Assembly (NCBI GenBank): GCA_023055355.1
Contig: JALJCS010000001.1
Span: 52,395,381-52,459,380 of the forward strand
Direction of reading: 5' to 3'
DNA from: Agelaius tricolor
Taxonomy: Eukaryota > Chordata > Aves > Passeriformes > Icteridae
DNA: 64,000 nucleotides
The notes beneath the pieces are model-generated. The model had not been told where the DNA came from, made no database searches, and saw only the letters and a program-made list of their open reading frames with translations. Position numbers and translations under genes: made by a program. Positions within the stretch are counted from its first letter, which is position 1; each line of letters begins with the position of its first letter. Positions 1 through 12,900 of this stretch are shown piece by piece.

Positions 1-1797
1 GATGTGATTGTGATAGGCAAATACTGACTAGTGCTAAAGAATTACTCATAGAGGTTTAAAACAGTGAAAACTGTTTCTTCCACCATGGTTAAATTTCCTC
101 ACCAAGATACAGGACTTATATTGCAGGTATACTTATGCAAATATATATACTGATTTTTCTGTGGCAGCAGGATCCTTTTCTTTAGAGGCAGAGTATGTTG
201 ACAGAAGGAGTTTTTCTGCCTGCGTAGTTGTGCAACTTCTCCAAACACCCAGAGGTCAGCCCATAAAGCTCTTCTTTGTCAGCGTTGCTGTGTCCACATG
301 GGGTTTTTTGGCTGGCATAGCTATTTTGGCAAAGAATATGTGAGTTTTTTCACACTCTTCACTGACATAGCTGTGTGGATAAAACATTGTAGAGCAGAAG
401 AAGCATGTACACACAATATGTCTCTCCCTCCTCAGCCTGCCTTTGCTTTTCACCTCTTCATGGCTTGCTGAAGCAAGGAATAAACACAGGGAGTTTAAAG
501 TATCACATCACTGTTACCCCCGGATACTACCATCAGATCATGGGCTAAAGGAAATAAATGAATGGGTGGTGCAAGTAAAATTTCAAGAGTTCCCTTTTTT
601 TTGTTGTTGTTGTTTTTTTTTTATTATAATGATGTTAGACACTGACAAAAAAAAAAGTAACATATAGGCTTACCACTAGAAATTTTTGAGAATAGGCTCA
701 CCATGTTAAATATAGATGGATGGGAAAAAGAATCATCAAGGTACTAATGATCCACCAAAGCATGTTGAAGAGTGCAGTTTTAATGAATTGGGAGCCTCAC
801 GACTGGGTTCATTAAGACTGGGCTCAGTTTGGGTTTCTCTGCCAGCATTCAGGAATTCTAATCAAAGGAGAAGAATTAATATGTAAACTTTACATCCAGG
901 GTACTCTGCCAGCCCCAGATGGCTCCAGCATCTCATAGCCACTTGAGAGAGGGGTTTTCAAAGCACTGCTTCTTAGCAAAAGGTCCCTGAAATTTGACTC
1001 TCTTTTGTAGGGCCAAGTAGGTGTCACTACTTGTAACAGCAGGAGGAAAAAACAGCAGTATCTCGCCTTCAGCTCCCGTGAGAAATGGTAAAAAAATCCC
1101 GGCATCTCTGATCCACAGACCAAGTGTTCATGTGTCACCAAAGTACTATCCCAAGTGTCCAGCTGCTAAAAGATCTAGGTATTATATTTGTCTTTTTTAT
1201 GCTTGTCTGCTCACTTCTATCTCCTGCTGAGAGCCCCTTTTTCCGGTGCTATGTGGGCTGAGTCTCAGTAAGCAGCTGAAATTATTCCATAGAGTGACAG
1301 AAAGTCATAGATACTAGTTCCTAGGACAAGCTATGCCTCTCTAGGAGAACTTTATTTTATCCAGTATATTACTAAATAGCAAGCGGTAGGTAGGAAAAAA
1401 ATAGCTGTGAGACTTGTATGTTGCTAGACACACTCTTCTCCTCCTCCCATTTTTTTATTTCCTCTCTCATCCCTTAATACCATACTTGAACTTCTCTCAA
1501 GTAGGTCAATGAATAGTAAGTAGTTTCAATATCAGTGAAAGATGTCTGTACTCCAGATGAGATTTTACCTGATTCCTTAGAAAGACAAGACTTCATTTCT
1601 TTTCTACAAAAACTCCTAAGAACAGGAATGTTCTGATATGAACAAAAGAGTGTTCTACAGTAATAAGTGTTTTCTGAAGAGATTGAACAGTAAATATTTA
1701 CATAGAATACATTTCTGTACAAACCAGGCAGCTAGAAAATAACTCAAATCTATGCCAACAGTTCTGTGTAAATCCTTTTGCTTGGACTAGCTGACCA

Positions 1798-1852
1798 AAT
1801 GAATGTTTCTGCTTCCTTTTGCCTGGGGCAGAAGGAAGCAGAAACATTCATT
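1798..1852. repeat. near-perfect 55-nt hairpin (26-bp arms)
   Basis: The left arm starts AATGAATGTTTCTGC and the right arm ends GCAGAAACATTCATT. The arms are 26 bp each with a single mismatch near the loop, and the loop is only about 3 nt (TGG). Such a short loop argues against a canonical microRNA precursor and fits a local templated inversion. A processed small RNA is not excluded. Confidence 0.9.
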
Positions 1853-2603
1853 ATTCTATTTATTCATTAGAATTAATTCCCCTCCCAAAGAAGGCCAGTT
1901 ATAAATGCATGTGTCATTAATGAAATAGGTTCAAGAATAACAAATGGAAGAAAAAGTAGAGCATTATGAAACAGGTTTTGCAATGTTTCTTCTTGCATAC
2001 TATTAGCATGTCTTACCAAAAAAAAATACTAGTATGACAGACCTGAAAAGAAGAGCCCCAAATTCAGAGATAATATCTTACCAATACAGGACAACATCTA
2101 AGAGAGGAGTGGAGGAAGAAAAAAACAAAAATAATGACAAAGCAGGTCCAAAAATACTAGTGTAAAAAGAAATAATTTATTCAGGATATGACTGATGCAT
2201 TCCTCTAATTATATTGTGATAACTGAAATCAAATTCCAGCAGATTATTGAGGTCATACAGGTCTGCTGCAGTTATCATAACTGTATCACTTGATAGACAT
2301 TTCAGCAAACCCGAAAAAAAAAAAAAAAAAGAATGGCTCGAGCTGTTTTTCATTTTACCTCAACAGACTTGGTCAGACCAACCTGATTAGACCAACAGGA
2401 TTATTTGTCTTATGGCCCACTGAAAGCAGGGTTTCAGCAGCAGGAACCGGCGCTCATGGTATTGATCTCACCAACAGGATTGACAGTGATTGCCTTCTAA
2501 GCTTGTAGCCTGATAGGTGAGAAAAATAAAGGACAAATTCTTCAGTCAACTAGAAAATGTCAGCTAAGAGTCCTGGTGACAAAACTGTTACATTCCTGGA
2601 TTG

Positions 2604-2626
2604 TTTTACACTGACACAGTGTAAAA
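2604..2626. repeat. perfect 10-bp palindrome with 3-nt loop
   Basis: TTTTACACTG, loop ACA, CAGTGTAAAA. This is a small perfect inverted repeat in unique AT-rich DNA. No coding or terminator role can be inferred in a eukaryotic context. Confidence 0.85.
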
Positions 2627-2957
2627 TGAGCAAGCAGTGGAAGACCATTTGTTTGCCCCGAAGGTACTATTGCAACTTATTTATTTAAGAATGGCAACTT
2701 GATAACTTTCTTAAGCATGAAAAAAATTAAAAAAAAACCTAATCAGAGTGAGTTACTCAAACTGTAGTGAGCTTTGGTCAGTGAAAAATCCAGAAAACAT
2801 GGCATCATCACTAGCACATTTTGGTGTTTGAAAGTGCTGCTTTTCATTTAACTGCAATAGAACTTAATTTATTTTGTACTCTGGCACACAACCTATAAAA
2901 TACTTGGTTTCTTGTGCACTCATTTAAAAAAAAATCTTTGGAAGTTTTGATGGTTTC

Positions 2958-3790
2958 ACCAATGTAGTGGCCTTCTGTGATGGACCAACTATGTCAGTGG
3001 AGAATCAAAGTCCAGTTCACCTGGACTTCTGTAAAGCCTTTGACATGGTCCTCCACAACATCCTTCTCTGAAAATTAGAGAGAGATGGATTTGATGGCTG
3101 GACTGTTAGATGGATAAGAAATTGGTTGTACAGTCACTTCCAGAGGGTAGTGTTCCACAGCCCACAGTCCTGATGGACATCAGTGAGGAGTGGTGTCCCT
3201 TGGGGGTCTGTATGGGGCCAGTGTTATTTCATGTCTTCATTAATGACACAGATGAAGGGATAGAGTTCATCCTCAGTAAGTTTACAGAGGAGACCAAGCT
3301 GAGTGGTGCAGCTGACACACATGGAGGGTGGGATGGTATCCATAGGGACCTGAAAAATCTCAAGAAATAGGCCCATGGGAATCTCATGAGGTCTAACAGG
3401 ACCAGGTACAAGGTGCTGCACACAGGTCATGGCAACCCCCGGTACCAACACAGGCAGGGGGATGAACAGATGGAGAGCAGCCTGCCAAGAAGGACTTGGG
3501 GATGCTGGTGGGTGAGAGCCAGCAGTGTGTGCTCACAGCCCAGAAAGCCCAGAAAACCTGAGGTGAATTTACAAGAGAAGTGGAGAGAGATTATTTGCAA
3601 GGGCATGTAGTGACAGGACAAGGGGGAATGGTTTCAAGCTGACAGACAGTGGGTTTAGAGTAGATGTTAGGAAAAAAATTCTTTACTGTGAGGGTGGTGA
3701 GTCTCTGGAATAGGCTGCTTAGAGATGTTGTGGGTGCCTCATTCCTGCAACTGTTCAAGGTCAGGTTGGAGTGGGCTCTGAGCAACCCAG
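2958..3790 (+). mobile_element. CR1 LINE fragment, plus strand, degraded
   Basis: This fragment of a chicken-repeat-1 non-LTR retrotransposon covers part of the reverse transcriptase and the 3' region. Around 3023-3070 it encodes a degraded version of the CR1 block DFxKAFDxVxH. At 3200-3240 the text matches the 'GPVLFN' region, and at 3270-3305 it matches the region that normally holds the catalytic FADD box, here changed to FTEETKLSG. Downstream text (3600-3790) matches the CR1 3' portion, including the 'gtttagactgg / ctttactgtgagggtggt' type sequence. Part of the region between about 3550 and 3590 is missing compared with a typical copy. Many stops and frameshifts make it non-functional. 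It has no clear ATTCTATG 3' tail, so its 3' end is truncated or decayed. Confidence 0.88.
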
Positions 3791-5601
3791 TATGGTGAAA
3801 GTTGCCCCTACTGCTGACATAAGCAATACAAAAAAATACCACTTCACCCTGAAATACTGTACACCAGCCCCCTGCCTGTTCACACAACTGTTTATACCTC
3901 CTTCACTCCTAGAATTATTACTTTATGCTTCTTTTTCAGTTTCTAAGCCTAGTGTTTAATTTAGCATGCAAGATTCTTTTATACTGAAGGACTATCCTTA
4001 ACCATGAGCAATATTTTATCATTTGTTTTCCAGGTAGCATTTTCAAATTCTGCAAATGAAGTGATTAAAACTAAGAAATAGGTCACAACCTTGGCAACCA
4101 TCTGATGTGAGACAGTGTAATCTGCTAGCACACTGGTTGCCATGGAAACTGACAATATTGGATTTTTCCTTCAATGCAACCTGTTTTATGCATAAATTAT
4201 TAGCATATTATTAACATATTAAATCTAAGGCACTGGCACTTCAAAGCAGATCACCCATGTGTTTTATGTGTGTCCATGAGTAACTTAAACACATTCTTAT
4301 TGGCATTGAGGAGAGGGTTCATCAGTTGAGGACTCTGACAGAGGAAAGAGCTTTCAGATTGGACAGTACAGGCTGGTTTTTGAGATGAATAGATCTCAGG
4401 CTCTATGCCATTTACTTAATGACCCACCAAGAGTTTTGTATTCCAATGCTCATTTGCTTTGCCTTTTTTTTTCATTGTCAATCATCCCAGAGTTAAAAGT
4501 TTGATTGAGGTAATACCAAATTTATGAGATATGTTGAACATTTATATATGGTTTAGTTTACTTTTGTCTCAGCTGGAATAAAAACAAAATCTTCTGGACT
4601 CTTTGAGAGAAGCAAACAATTCCTTCACTCCTTCTGAGCCCTTTATTTCTTCCCCTTCCCCAAACAGCCAGGAGTTAAAATTCCTTTTTTAAACTCAAGG
4701 ACTAATGCTGAGTTCTTACTCCCATCTTGCTCAATTAGCAAATTGCTAAACTGTAGCCTCTCTTCCTGTGTTGGCTTCCTTCATTTGTTCTGTATTAGTC
4801 TGCAGTACCTATTGGTTGCAAAGAAGTACCATTTCTGAATGACAAAAGATTCACTTAATAATTTTATTCTATTTTCCTCAGCCTGTAGCTGTATGTATAT
4901 GTCAGGAGACATAGGAGGGGTTAGTCTAGGTCACAAAGTAGAACAGGAATGTATTTGTAGGCACAAGGGAAGTTCATCCAAAATATATAGTGGATTCACA
5001 AATTACACAAATAATTTTTCTGGATCATATTTTTGTGTTTTCTCTTAAAAAGTTATGTAAAGTCAGTACAGAAACCAAAGAATGTTTGTCTTCCTCAAAT
5101 GTTTCCTGTCTCATTCTGAAATACTCATGAAATCTGCAAACTCAGCTGTACAAGTTGTAGTTCTTACATTATCCGCCCTTTGGACATGGCTAATTTACAG
5201 AAATTTCATTCACTATCATAGTTAGATACAATTCCTTACCTTGATGATGGTACAAGCTGTGTCTCTTCATGTCACCCTACACATGTGAAGCCCTTCATGT
5301 TTCCTGCACATGATCTCAAGCACCTACCTGTACAACTGTTGGTGTCAGAAGGAATATTCTGTATTTGCAAGTTTCATCAAAACTTTGTCTTCTCCCACAA
5401 TATTGCTTTGGTATGAAAAATAAATATGTATTAGACAAATTAAAGCTTCTTGCTACAAGATTTATTATTCTTTTATTAAAAAAAGAACACAGAAGACACA
5501 TTTTCTTGCTATTCCCCATAATGATTAAATTAGGTAAATATTTCTGCTTTTTCAGTATGACATTTTAATGGTCACTTTTTCTGATTTCTCTCTATAATGC
5601 T

Positions 5602-5650
5602 AAGGTTCATATTAATAAGATAAATATTAAGGTTCATATAAATAAGATTT
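5602..5650. repeat. imperfect tandem duplication, about 27-bp period
   Basis: The unit AAGGTTCATATTAATAAGAT is followed after seven bases by the same unit with one change. It is a local replication-slippage type duplication in AT-rich DNA. Confidence 0.8.
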
Positions 5651-6487
5651 CTCTTTGGTCTCTGTTGAATTTATTGGATCTATTCTGAATGCATCTCAGG
5701 TAATGCGTGGGAGGGTTTTTCTTGGTTTTTAATATCTTTCTTTGTTTTTCCCTCCTAATAAGCTAATGAATAGCTGTTTAAAAGTTCCAGTTTTGGAGGC
5801 TAAAGACTATTTGTTTATTTTTCTCAATGAGAAGACAGTATCTTGTTTTCCCTTGTTCAATTTTCTCTCTGAAGTTACAGGAGCATGTTGTCTTCATTTC
5901 TAAGATTTCCAGTATATCATGACAACTCAATAACATGCAGAAGTAGCAATTCTAGAAACTGTGTTAATGAAGTGAAACAGGATTTCCTGTAATCTTTGGA
6001 TATGTCACTATGGCATTTTCTGATATTGATTTTTCCAATGTAATTAACAAAGGTGAAAAGAGTGTTATTGTGGAATCAACAAAATGTCCAGATTCTATTT
6101 GTGATCCAGAAACATGAGATGTTTTCCCAATGGTTACATTTAGAAATGGCAAGGAAGAGCAAGAATAGTCAGACTTCAAATTATAGCTTTTTAAGCATTT
6201 TTGGGAACCTTTTTTTCCAACCCATCCTGTAAACTATGTCACGGGACAGATTTTTTTAGCTGACAAAGGGGCTCTGGGGGGTTTATCATTTCAAGATCTT
6301 AGTCTTGGCAAAGCAAGCACAGATATATTAAATAAGAAACTGTATTTTAGTACTTATTGAGATGCCTCTTAGCTAGATTATTGTGTAGCTTCTCAAGTGT
6401 AATTCCCATTAGATCTAATCTCCACAGAAAGTAATCCATCATAAATAAACACACAGAGGGACAGGCTATAGCCAGAACAAAATAATA

Positions 6488-6521
6488 AAGTTTTGTTTTG
6501 TTTCGTTTTGTTTTGTTTTCC
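6488..6521. repeat. GTTTT pentanucleotide microsatellite
   Basis: About six GTTTT units with one C interruption. It is a simple repeat and could equally be the rc of a poly-A-derived tail, but no retroposon body is seen next to it. Confidence 0.85.
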
Positions 6522-9500
6522 CACTGTTCTCACAGTGGCTTTCAAAGCTTTCTTTATTGTCATTTTGTTTTATCAAGATTGATCAGAGACCTGGTGGTAA
6601 GCCAAAACTAACAGGATTGATCTCAAGTTCAAGACACAATTAGAAATGGGTAAAGCATAATGTATTTAAAGGCATTTTAACTAAATCCAATCCCAAGTTT
6701 TTTGTCAGTTTACTTAACTGCTTTTGGTATGTTATTGTAAATGGCTTTTCCTATGCAATTTGGAGAGGGAAAAAGTGGTTTCATTTGTCTTTAATAATTT
6801 CAGAAGGTGGTATATAAGAAATTCAACTTATATCAACAAGTGAGAAGACAACTCTCAAAATTGATCATTGCCTTGGACAAGAGTAAAGAGATGAGTTCTT
6901 ACATGGCTTTCTGTTCCTCAAGTTATTCTTGATGAACTCTCTTACTTGCTGTAACTTCAGACCCTTCCATTAAAATATTCTTAGTCACCTGTCACTTTTT
7001 TCCTGCCATTCCATGCTTTTCCCACCAGATGGTAGGCAATAAAAGCAGGAAACAGAAGCTTATCTGTTACTGTATACTTAAAAGGAATCAAACAAAATTA
7101 AATAAAGTGCAACTGTGAAACAATTCTCCATATGCTGGTCTGCTTTTTATCCTTGCAACTAAAAGGCAGCCCTGGAAGAGAACTGGTCAGTGCTTGCAGG
7201 TAGTTGATTAATGGCATAAGTAAGGCCTACATGAGCATATGCTACATATGCTACTGCATATTGAAAGGATGCTATTGTGTCTCCCGTTCTGTTGTTCTCT
7301 AGTTGTAAACAAAACTAATTATTATCAGGATATGCATTTTCTGTCAATTCCTTTAAGGAAAAACATTTATTCCACTTATCCTGCTGTAACCAGATAAATG
7401 GAATTGTCTCCCCAGTGTGTAAATTTCTTCTCCTGCCTTGTTAGTGCTGTCTTGTACATGAAGTACTCATTTAGTTGCAAAAACCAATTATCATCCCTGT
7501 CTGGATACATTAAGAATTTTCCTACATGACTTTTTCTCTCTATCACATTTTAAGCAACAGTGTACATGAATTATTCATACTGCCCATCTTGCAGGCAGGT
7601 TTTTTTATTATTAAATTCGATCATAATAATAGTTATTACCACAGTCATGGCAGTTTTATGAGTATTCTTCAATGCCATTACCTGGAAAGTTTTCAATCAA
7701 GACATATAAAAGATGCAAATCAATTTCCATAATAAGATTAAACTGTACCATCTACTCTTTCATCCTTGCAATAGAGTTGATTGACAACTTCTCCCTGATA
7801 GTTGCAGCTGATAACTTGCAGGCAAAGTAATGGAGAATGGCAGATTCTTTTACTCTAATATCCTAAGAAATTCAGTATTTTTCTTGTCTTGTCAGTATTT
7901 AATGCTCATGTCTTCATGCCAACACAGTGTTTAAGATGCAAACATTCCGTTTACAAATATTCCTCCCAAACAAGAGAATTATTTCTCTCTGGCAATATGA
8001 GATTTGCCTTTTACTAAACAAAGGCTGTGCTGAATAAATGGAATTATTTAATGAATTTTGGGAACAAATTAAATACTTTTTATGTTCTGAGAAGTGCTAT
8101 TCTCCACAAAGAGGTCTTTTTCCAATGAGGATGTTTTCCAGGTGATTCTCCTAACTTCATCCTGCACTTTTATTTTATCTTTCTCCCTCACTTGTTTTAG
8201 CACTGCTTTAGCACAGACTTTAATGACCACCTGATGGTTCTTCTTTGATCCCTTTCTGTGTAAGCTCTTGATAACTTGTTCCTACTTCCTTGTTTGTTTA
8301 CCATTTCTCTTTCTCTGTTTGCTCTCTATCATTTCCTTGTGCTTTAGATCAAAGGCGCTGCCTAAATAAAACATAAAATGTAATGTCCACTGGCGCTAGT
8401 ATTAACTGCTGTATAATTTTGCCTTTACTGTGGAGGTGGATTGAATCTTAGTAAAAGTTTAAAATCCTGGCTTCAGATCCATTTACATCAATTGCAAGGC
8501 AGAGCAATGCATTCATATTCAGGAAGTTACTTTGAAATGATACTGGAGTAATTAAGATGAGAATAAACAGCATTTATAGGGATAAATGTGTCTTCTCTCT
8601 TCAATTAGGAAGTTAGACCAAACAATACATATTATCAATCAACACCAATACCTTGGGAAATAAAGTGATTGCCATTTAGAAACAAGAAAAAAAAAATTAT
8701 TTTCATTATAACTATTCAGACAATTCTATGTATTATGTAAAGGTTAATGTTCCCACTCAAGTTTCTGGGTGGCGTCTGTTCAAAGGAGACTCCTGCAATA
8801 GAGACACTCTTGCTCCATTCCAATATAAAATACTTATACTCCTAAGAACTTCCTCTTTCATGCTCAGAAACACTTAAAAAGATAGATTACATCACACTTC
8901 AAGAAAATAAATCATGCAAGACTGCTCTGATGTCTGTTATGTAATTCAATTTATTACAGCAAGGCTACAGCATTAATGAGTGAATGACAATTTTTCCCAT
9001 AAGCAATTTTTTATTTCTGCTAAGGTCATCTTAGGACTGTTATTGTTATTTTTGAAGATGCACGATGAAAAATTAAATAAACTGCACATTTTCTGTATAA
9101 ATTTTCTATTTTCAAATCTATTTAGATGTTGTCTAGATTGCCATTTAAATTATTCACTAGTTTTTAATGTTACCTGCTTGTTACGGCATCTGTCAAAATC
9201 AATTTCTGCTGAGAAATAATTTCTTTCTTCATCTGCAACATATCCTGAGAAATTTATTGATTTTTATCCAGTCGGTGTATAGCTAAGTATTAGTCATCTG
9301 TAACAGAATTTCAGTTTCTACATTCACAGCTCTCCCTTCCCATGACCATTTTACTGGTTATAAAATAAACTATTCCATCAAGTTTTCAAAATTATTCTAA
9401 CTCTGAATATAGTGTTTGGAATTAATGGTAGCACCATAGCCCATGTGTAAAATATGCAGTTCATGTGTACAATGAGATGTTAGAACAAATGCTGTCATTA

Positions 9501-9583
9501 TTGCTTTGGGATAAACTGCCTTCTATGCCACAGATCACTAGAAACACCTGGAGGTGTTGGCATTTGCCACAAAGCTGGAAGTT

Positions 9584-9589
9584 ATTTGG
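9584..9589. repeat. 6-bp target-site duplication, left copy
   Basis: ATTTGG directly before the LTR start matches 9911-9916 exactly and fixes the element boundaries. Confidence 0.85.
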
Positions 9590-9910
9590 TGTAGGGGGAT
9601 AGAACAATAGTAAATAAAGGTAGTATAGAAAGTAACTTTACCCCCTAAAGAGTTGCAGCTGAGTTAATTATTAAAGATTAGGAGCAGGCCTAATGTTAAC
9701 AGGCTACAGCTGTAGCCAATAAGAAGAGTGTTATAAAAGAGTGGATTGGTTGGTTGAGGGGAACTGGAGTCAGCTGGCTACTGCAAGGACAAGGAGGAGT
9801 CAGTCCCTAGAGGAGCTGCCTACAAGAAGCATCAAGGAGGTATGAAATTCTAGCAATATGGAACACTTGCAATGTACTAATAATAGAACTCTTGCACTAT
9901 AATGATAACA
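9590..9910 (+). mobile_element. solo LTR of an endogenous retrovirus, plus strand
   Basis: This 321-bp element begins TGTAGGGGGATAG and ends GATAACA. It is flanked by an exact 6-bp target duplication, ATTTGG (9584-9589 and 9911-9916), the size expected for alpharetrovirus or other class II avian ERVs. Promoter-like parts are in the right order: a CCAATAAGA box near 9717-9725 followed by TTATAAAA near 9732-9739. The middle is clearly homologous to the LTRs of the 2.2-kb element at 15479-17691 when that element is read on the minus strand; shared blocks include AGTTGCAGCTG, GATTAGGAxCAGGCCT and CCAATAAGAAG. No internal sequence remains, so this is a solo LTR left by recombination. It is probably inert. 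It could donate a promoter, but nothing downstream supports that. Confidence 0.9.
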
Positions 9911-9916
9911 ATTTGG
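9911..9916. repeat. 6-bp target-site duplication, right copy
   Basis: ATTTGG directly after the LTR end matches 9584-9589 exactly. Confidence 0.85.
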
Positions 9917-12900
9917 AATTTGGTTCTCTTTACCTTTGAAATAAACAAGTCCCTTGCAAGTGACAGAAAAAGATTGCAGTCTATCTTCTAGTAGCTTCTT
10001 TTCCTTAAGTTTAGATTTTGAAACTATTCTCTATGTTGTCTGAACGCAATTTAGAAAACTAGAAAATTTAAGAGACGCCTTTTTGGCCTTTCCACCCAGT
10101 CTAATATACTCAAAGCTCTTTTTCAAACCATGAAAGTACAGTGTATTCATCTGTCATTGCCTCATCTGAAACATGCAAACTCTCCTGGTTGTGTCATACA
10201 ATGCCTAAAATGGTATTAGTGGTTATCAGTGATAACTAGTCATGAGTCAGCCCAATTATTTTCTGTCCTTATCAATGTTGTTGCATCTCCATTGGAAATC
10301 TGCCAAGTCTGTGTTTGTTACTGAGAGCTTTACAAATAGACCAATCAGAAATCATTGGTCATTTACTTTTCTTAAATGAATTTGTTTGTTTCCTGCCAGG
10401 AAGCTTAAATTTAAATGACATCAATGATTTTCCCAACACTTTTTCTTAAGTATGTTGTCAAAGAAAGGGAAACTTTGAAGACTGCATGGGGGACTATGTT
10501 TTTATAATATGCAGTGACCTTAGCATCTGTGTTTCACCATGCATCCTTAGACAATTCCAACAGGTACCATTCATTACCCTGTTACACTTTGGTTCTCCAG
10601 AGGCCTTGTCATGTTTGCTTTAATCACATTGTCTGTCAGAGACCTGTCCATATCCATCTGTCTATCAATTTGACCATCCTTGTACATATCTGAAGCCAGA
10701 TAAAAGCCTAAATAAAAGGTAAGGTTTGCCACAATAAAAACTCAACACAGGAAAGGTAACTTAATTGCTTAGAGATTTATTTCTTTTGAAAAATAAGAAG
10801 TAGAAAGAAGCTACCCATATTTGTGACATTGGATTCTAATGAAATAGTTCAGCTACTGCCCTATATTGTGCTGGCTTAGTTAAAACACTGTAATCACAGA
10901 AAGAATGTTCTTCTAAATAGAATTGCCTTGAGTTCAAAATTGGATTTTAAATTGTATTATTCTAGTGTAATATTCTATTCATTGTTTGGTAAAAGATAAC
11001 TTGAGATCACATATGTTTTCTGAGGCTCTGCCTTACTCTCTAAGGCCAGCAACCATTTTCCATGGCCCAGTTTCTAACTACTGCCCTATAAGTTCTTACA
11101 CACCAGGTAGGAAAAAATGTGAAGAGGAGACTAAATAGTCTGCTCAGGAATTCATGAATTATATTGTGGTTTACCTATATAGGCTTTTTCTCCCATATGT
11201 CATTGAATATATTCATCTTAAGTTTCATATTTGCAGCTGAACTCCCTTTGACTGACCTACTGTAATTGAGATTCCAAGCAGATAGGGACCTCCTGTGCTT
11301 GCTTGTCTGAACCATTCCTTCTGATCCTGGTTCCCCCTATTTCCAAATCATTATTTCACTTTTTCTATTAAAACTTGATATGACTAACAATATAGTTTTC
11401 AGAACTAGACTCATTTCTCATGAATGACAGATATCTCTTTATTTCTGCTATGAATATTGTAAAAGAGGAAAAAAAATTAGAGATCTTGAAGTAGTTGCAT
11501 GATATCAAAAATTGCACTTTGCTTTATAATAGTAATGCTTTGTAGTTATCCATCAGTCTTCAAACACTAATCAATTTTAAGTTATTACAAGGTTTATAAT
11601 GGAATATATCGTTTGTACTTCTCTTATCTTCCCTGGAATTCATTCAAGTAGATTTTTTTTTTTAATTTAAACTCTCTAACAGCTATTCTTTTGCTCTGAC
11701 TTAATAACCAGAAAGGTCTGCCCTCATCTTAAAATAGAGTGACAATGGTTATGTCTTCCTGCTCTTACCATCCATTTCACTGTTCCTTTTTTAAGCAGAA
11801 TAGACCACACCTTTTGATAGATATCAAAGGAAAGCCTCTGAGAAATATTTTTTGAGGATTAAAGGGATGGAATTACAAATGAGTAAATGTAGTTTGATTT
11901 AATAAACCTGGTCTGAGGGAAAGAGTCTGAGTCCCAAGCAGTGCAATATCGTGAGAAAATCCTTTACAATCAGCTGGGGCAAAGCAAAAAAAAAATGCTG
12001 AATTTGAGCTTTTGAATATAAGTGCTCAGCTTTGAGGCTACAACTCAAACCAGTCCCACATTTGATCTAATATGAATCTTACATTACTCTTTGGAAGAGA
12101 CAGGTGCTCATATATGGGGGAAATCTGGCGCTAAGTCATTGGTTGTGTGCTTTTTTTGGATGTGGAGGTAGAAGCTAGAAGAAAATGGAAAGAGTAAAGG
12201 TCTGGGTAAAAGAGCAGGTGTAGAGGTTGTCTCAGTCTGGGCATTATGCAATGAAATGCATACCAGTTATATAGGGAATCAACCTCATTTTATTGCTGTG
12301 AAGTGGGGTTCTAATGAAATTAAAAGGAGTAACTTAATTACTGTAACAAGCTGGATTTTTTATGTTTGAAAAATAAATATCAAATTTAGGATCAATTTTG
12401 CAAATCTCAGATGATCAGTTATATCTAGGGCCACCGATGGACTTCCAGAGCCACCCAGGCTCTGATGTAATCTCAGCATTGCATGGGATTACATCAATCA
12501 CCAATGCTTAAACACTGATCTTTGAAACCTATACTGATATCTGCCCCTAAAGCTAAAAAGGCCATTGTATGGTTTTTCTGCTGATAAAGTTGCTAAAGAC
12601 AGCTTCTGAGATTCGGTTAGTTGGCAACTGAGCCCAAACAGATATTTCACCCTCACTGTTTCAACTTGGGTGCTGTTTGTCAGGCTGACCTAGGAGGAGT
12701 GATCAGGGTAAACCAGATAGATTTCATGTTGCCCCAAATATAGCCAAGGTGAGTTGTTTCTAGGCTGAATGGTTTATGAACATGATTTACACAGGAGCCC
12801 CATGGAATAATTACTTATATAAGGCATTGTGGCAGTTACTTCTAAGTCTCTAGCTGCTTGATTTAAACAGGTTTTCTTGACTTCCAAGTGCTCCAGTTAG

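Larger units (their letters stand above)
1..2957. other. AT-rich unique DNA, no gene seen
   Basis: No coding region is supported here: open frames are short and their composition is that of the AT-rich background. The stretch contains a T-rich run near 597-622, a long inverted repeat at 1798-1852, an A-run near 2313-2330 and a small perfect hairpin at 2604-2626. A minus-strand segment around 1570-1700 has splice-like ends and an open frame, but its translation looks like random AT-rich sequence and I do not call it an exon. Confidence 0.6.
3791..9583. other. AT-rich unique DNA, no gene seen
   Basis: No coding frame longer than about 80 codons and no recognisable domain is present. The stretch holds a short imperfect tandem duplication at 5602-5650 (AAGGTTCATAT-type unit, twice) and a GTTTT pentanucleotide run at 6488-6521. 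Nothing else with a clear identity was seen. Confidence 0.55.

Noticed and set aside
1474..1722. Minus-strand exon with CTTCAG acceptor and GTAAAA donor
   Set aside because: The donor is weak and the translation resembles random AT-rich sequence, so it is treated as a decoy.
1798..1852. Canonical microRNA precursor
   Set aside because: The loop is about 3 nt, too short for normal processing; kept only as an inverted repeat.
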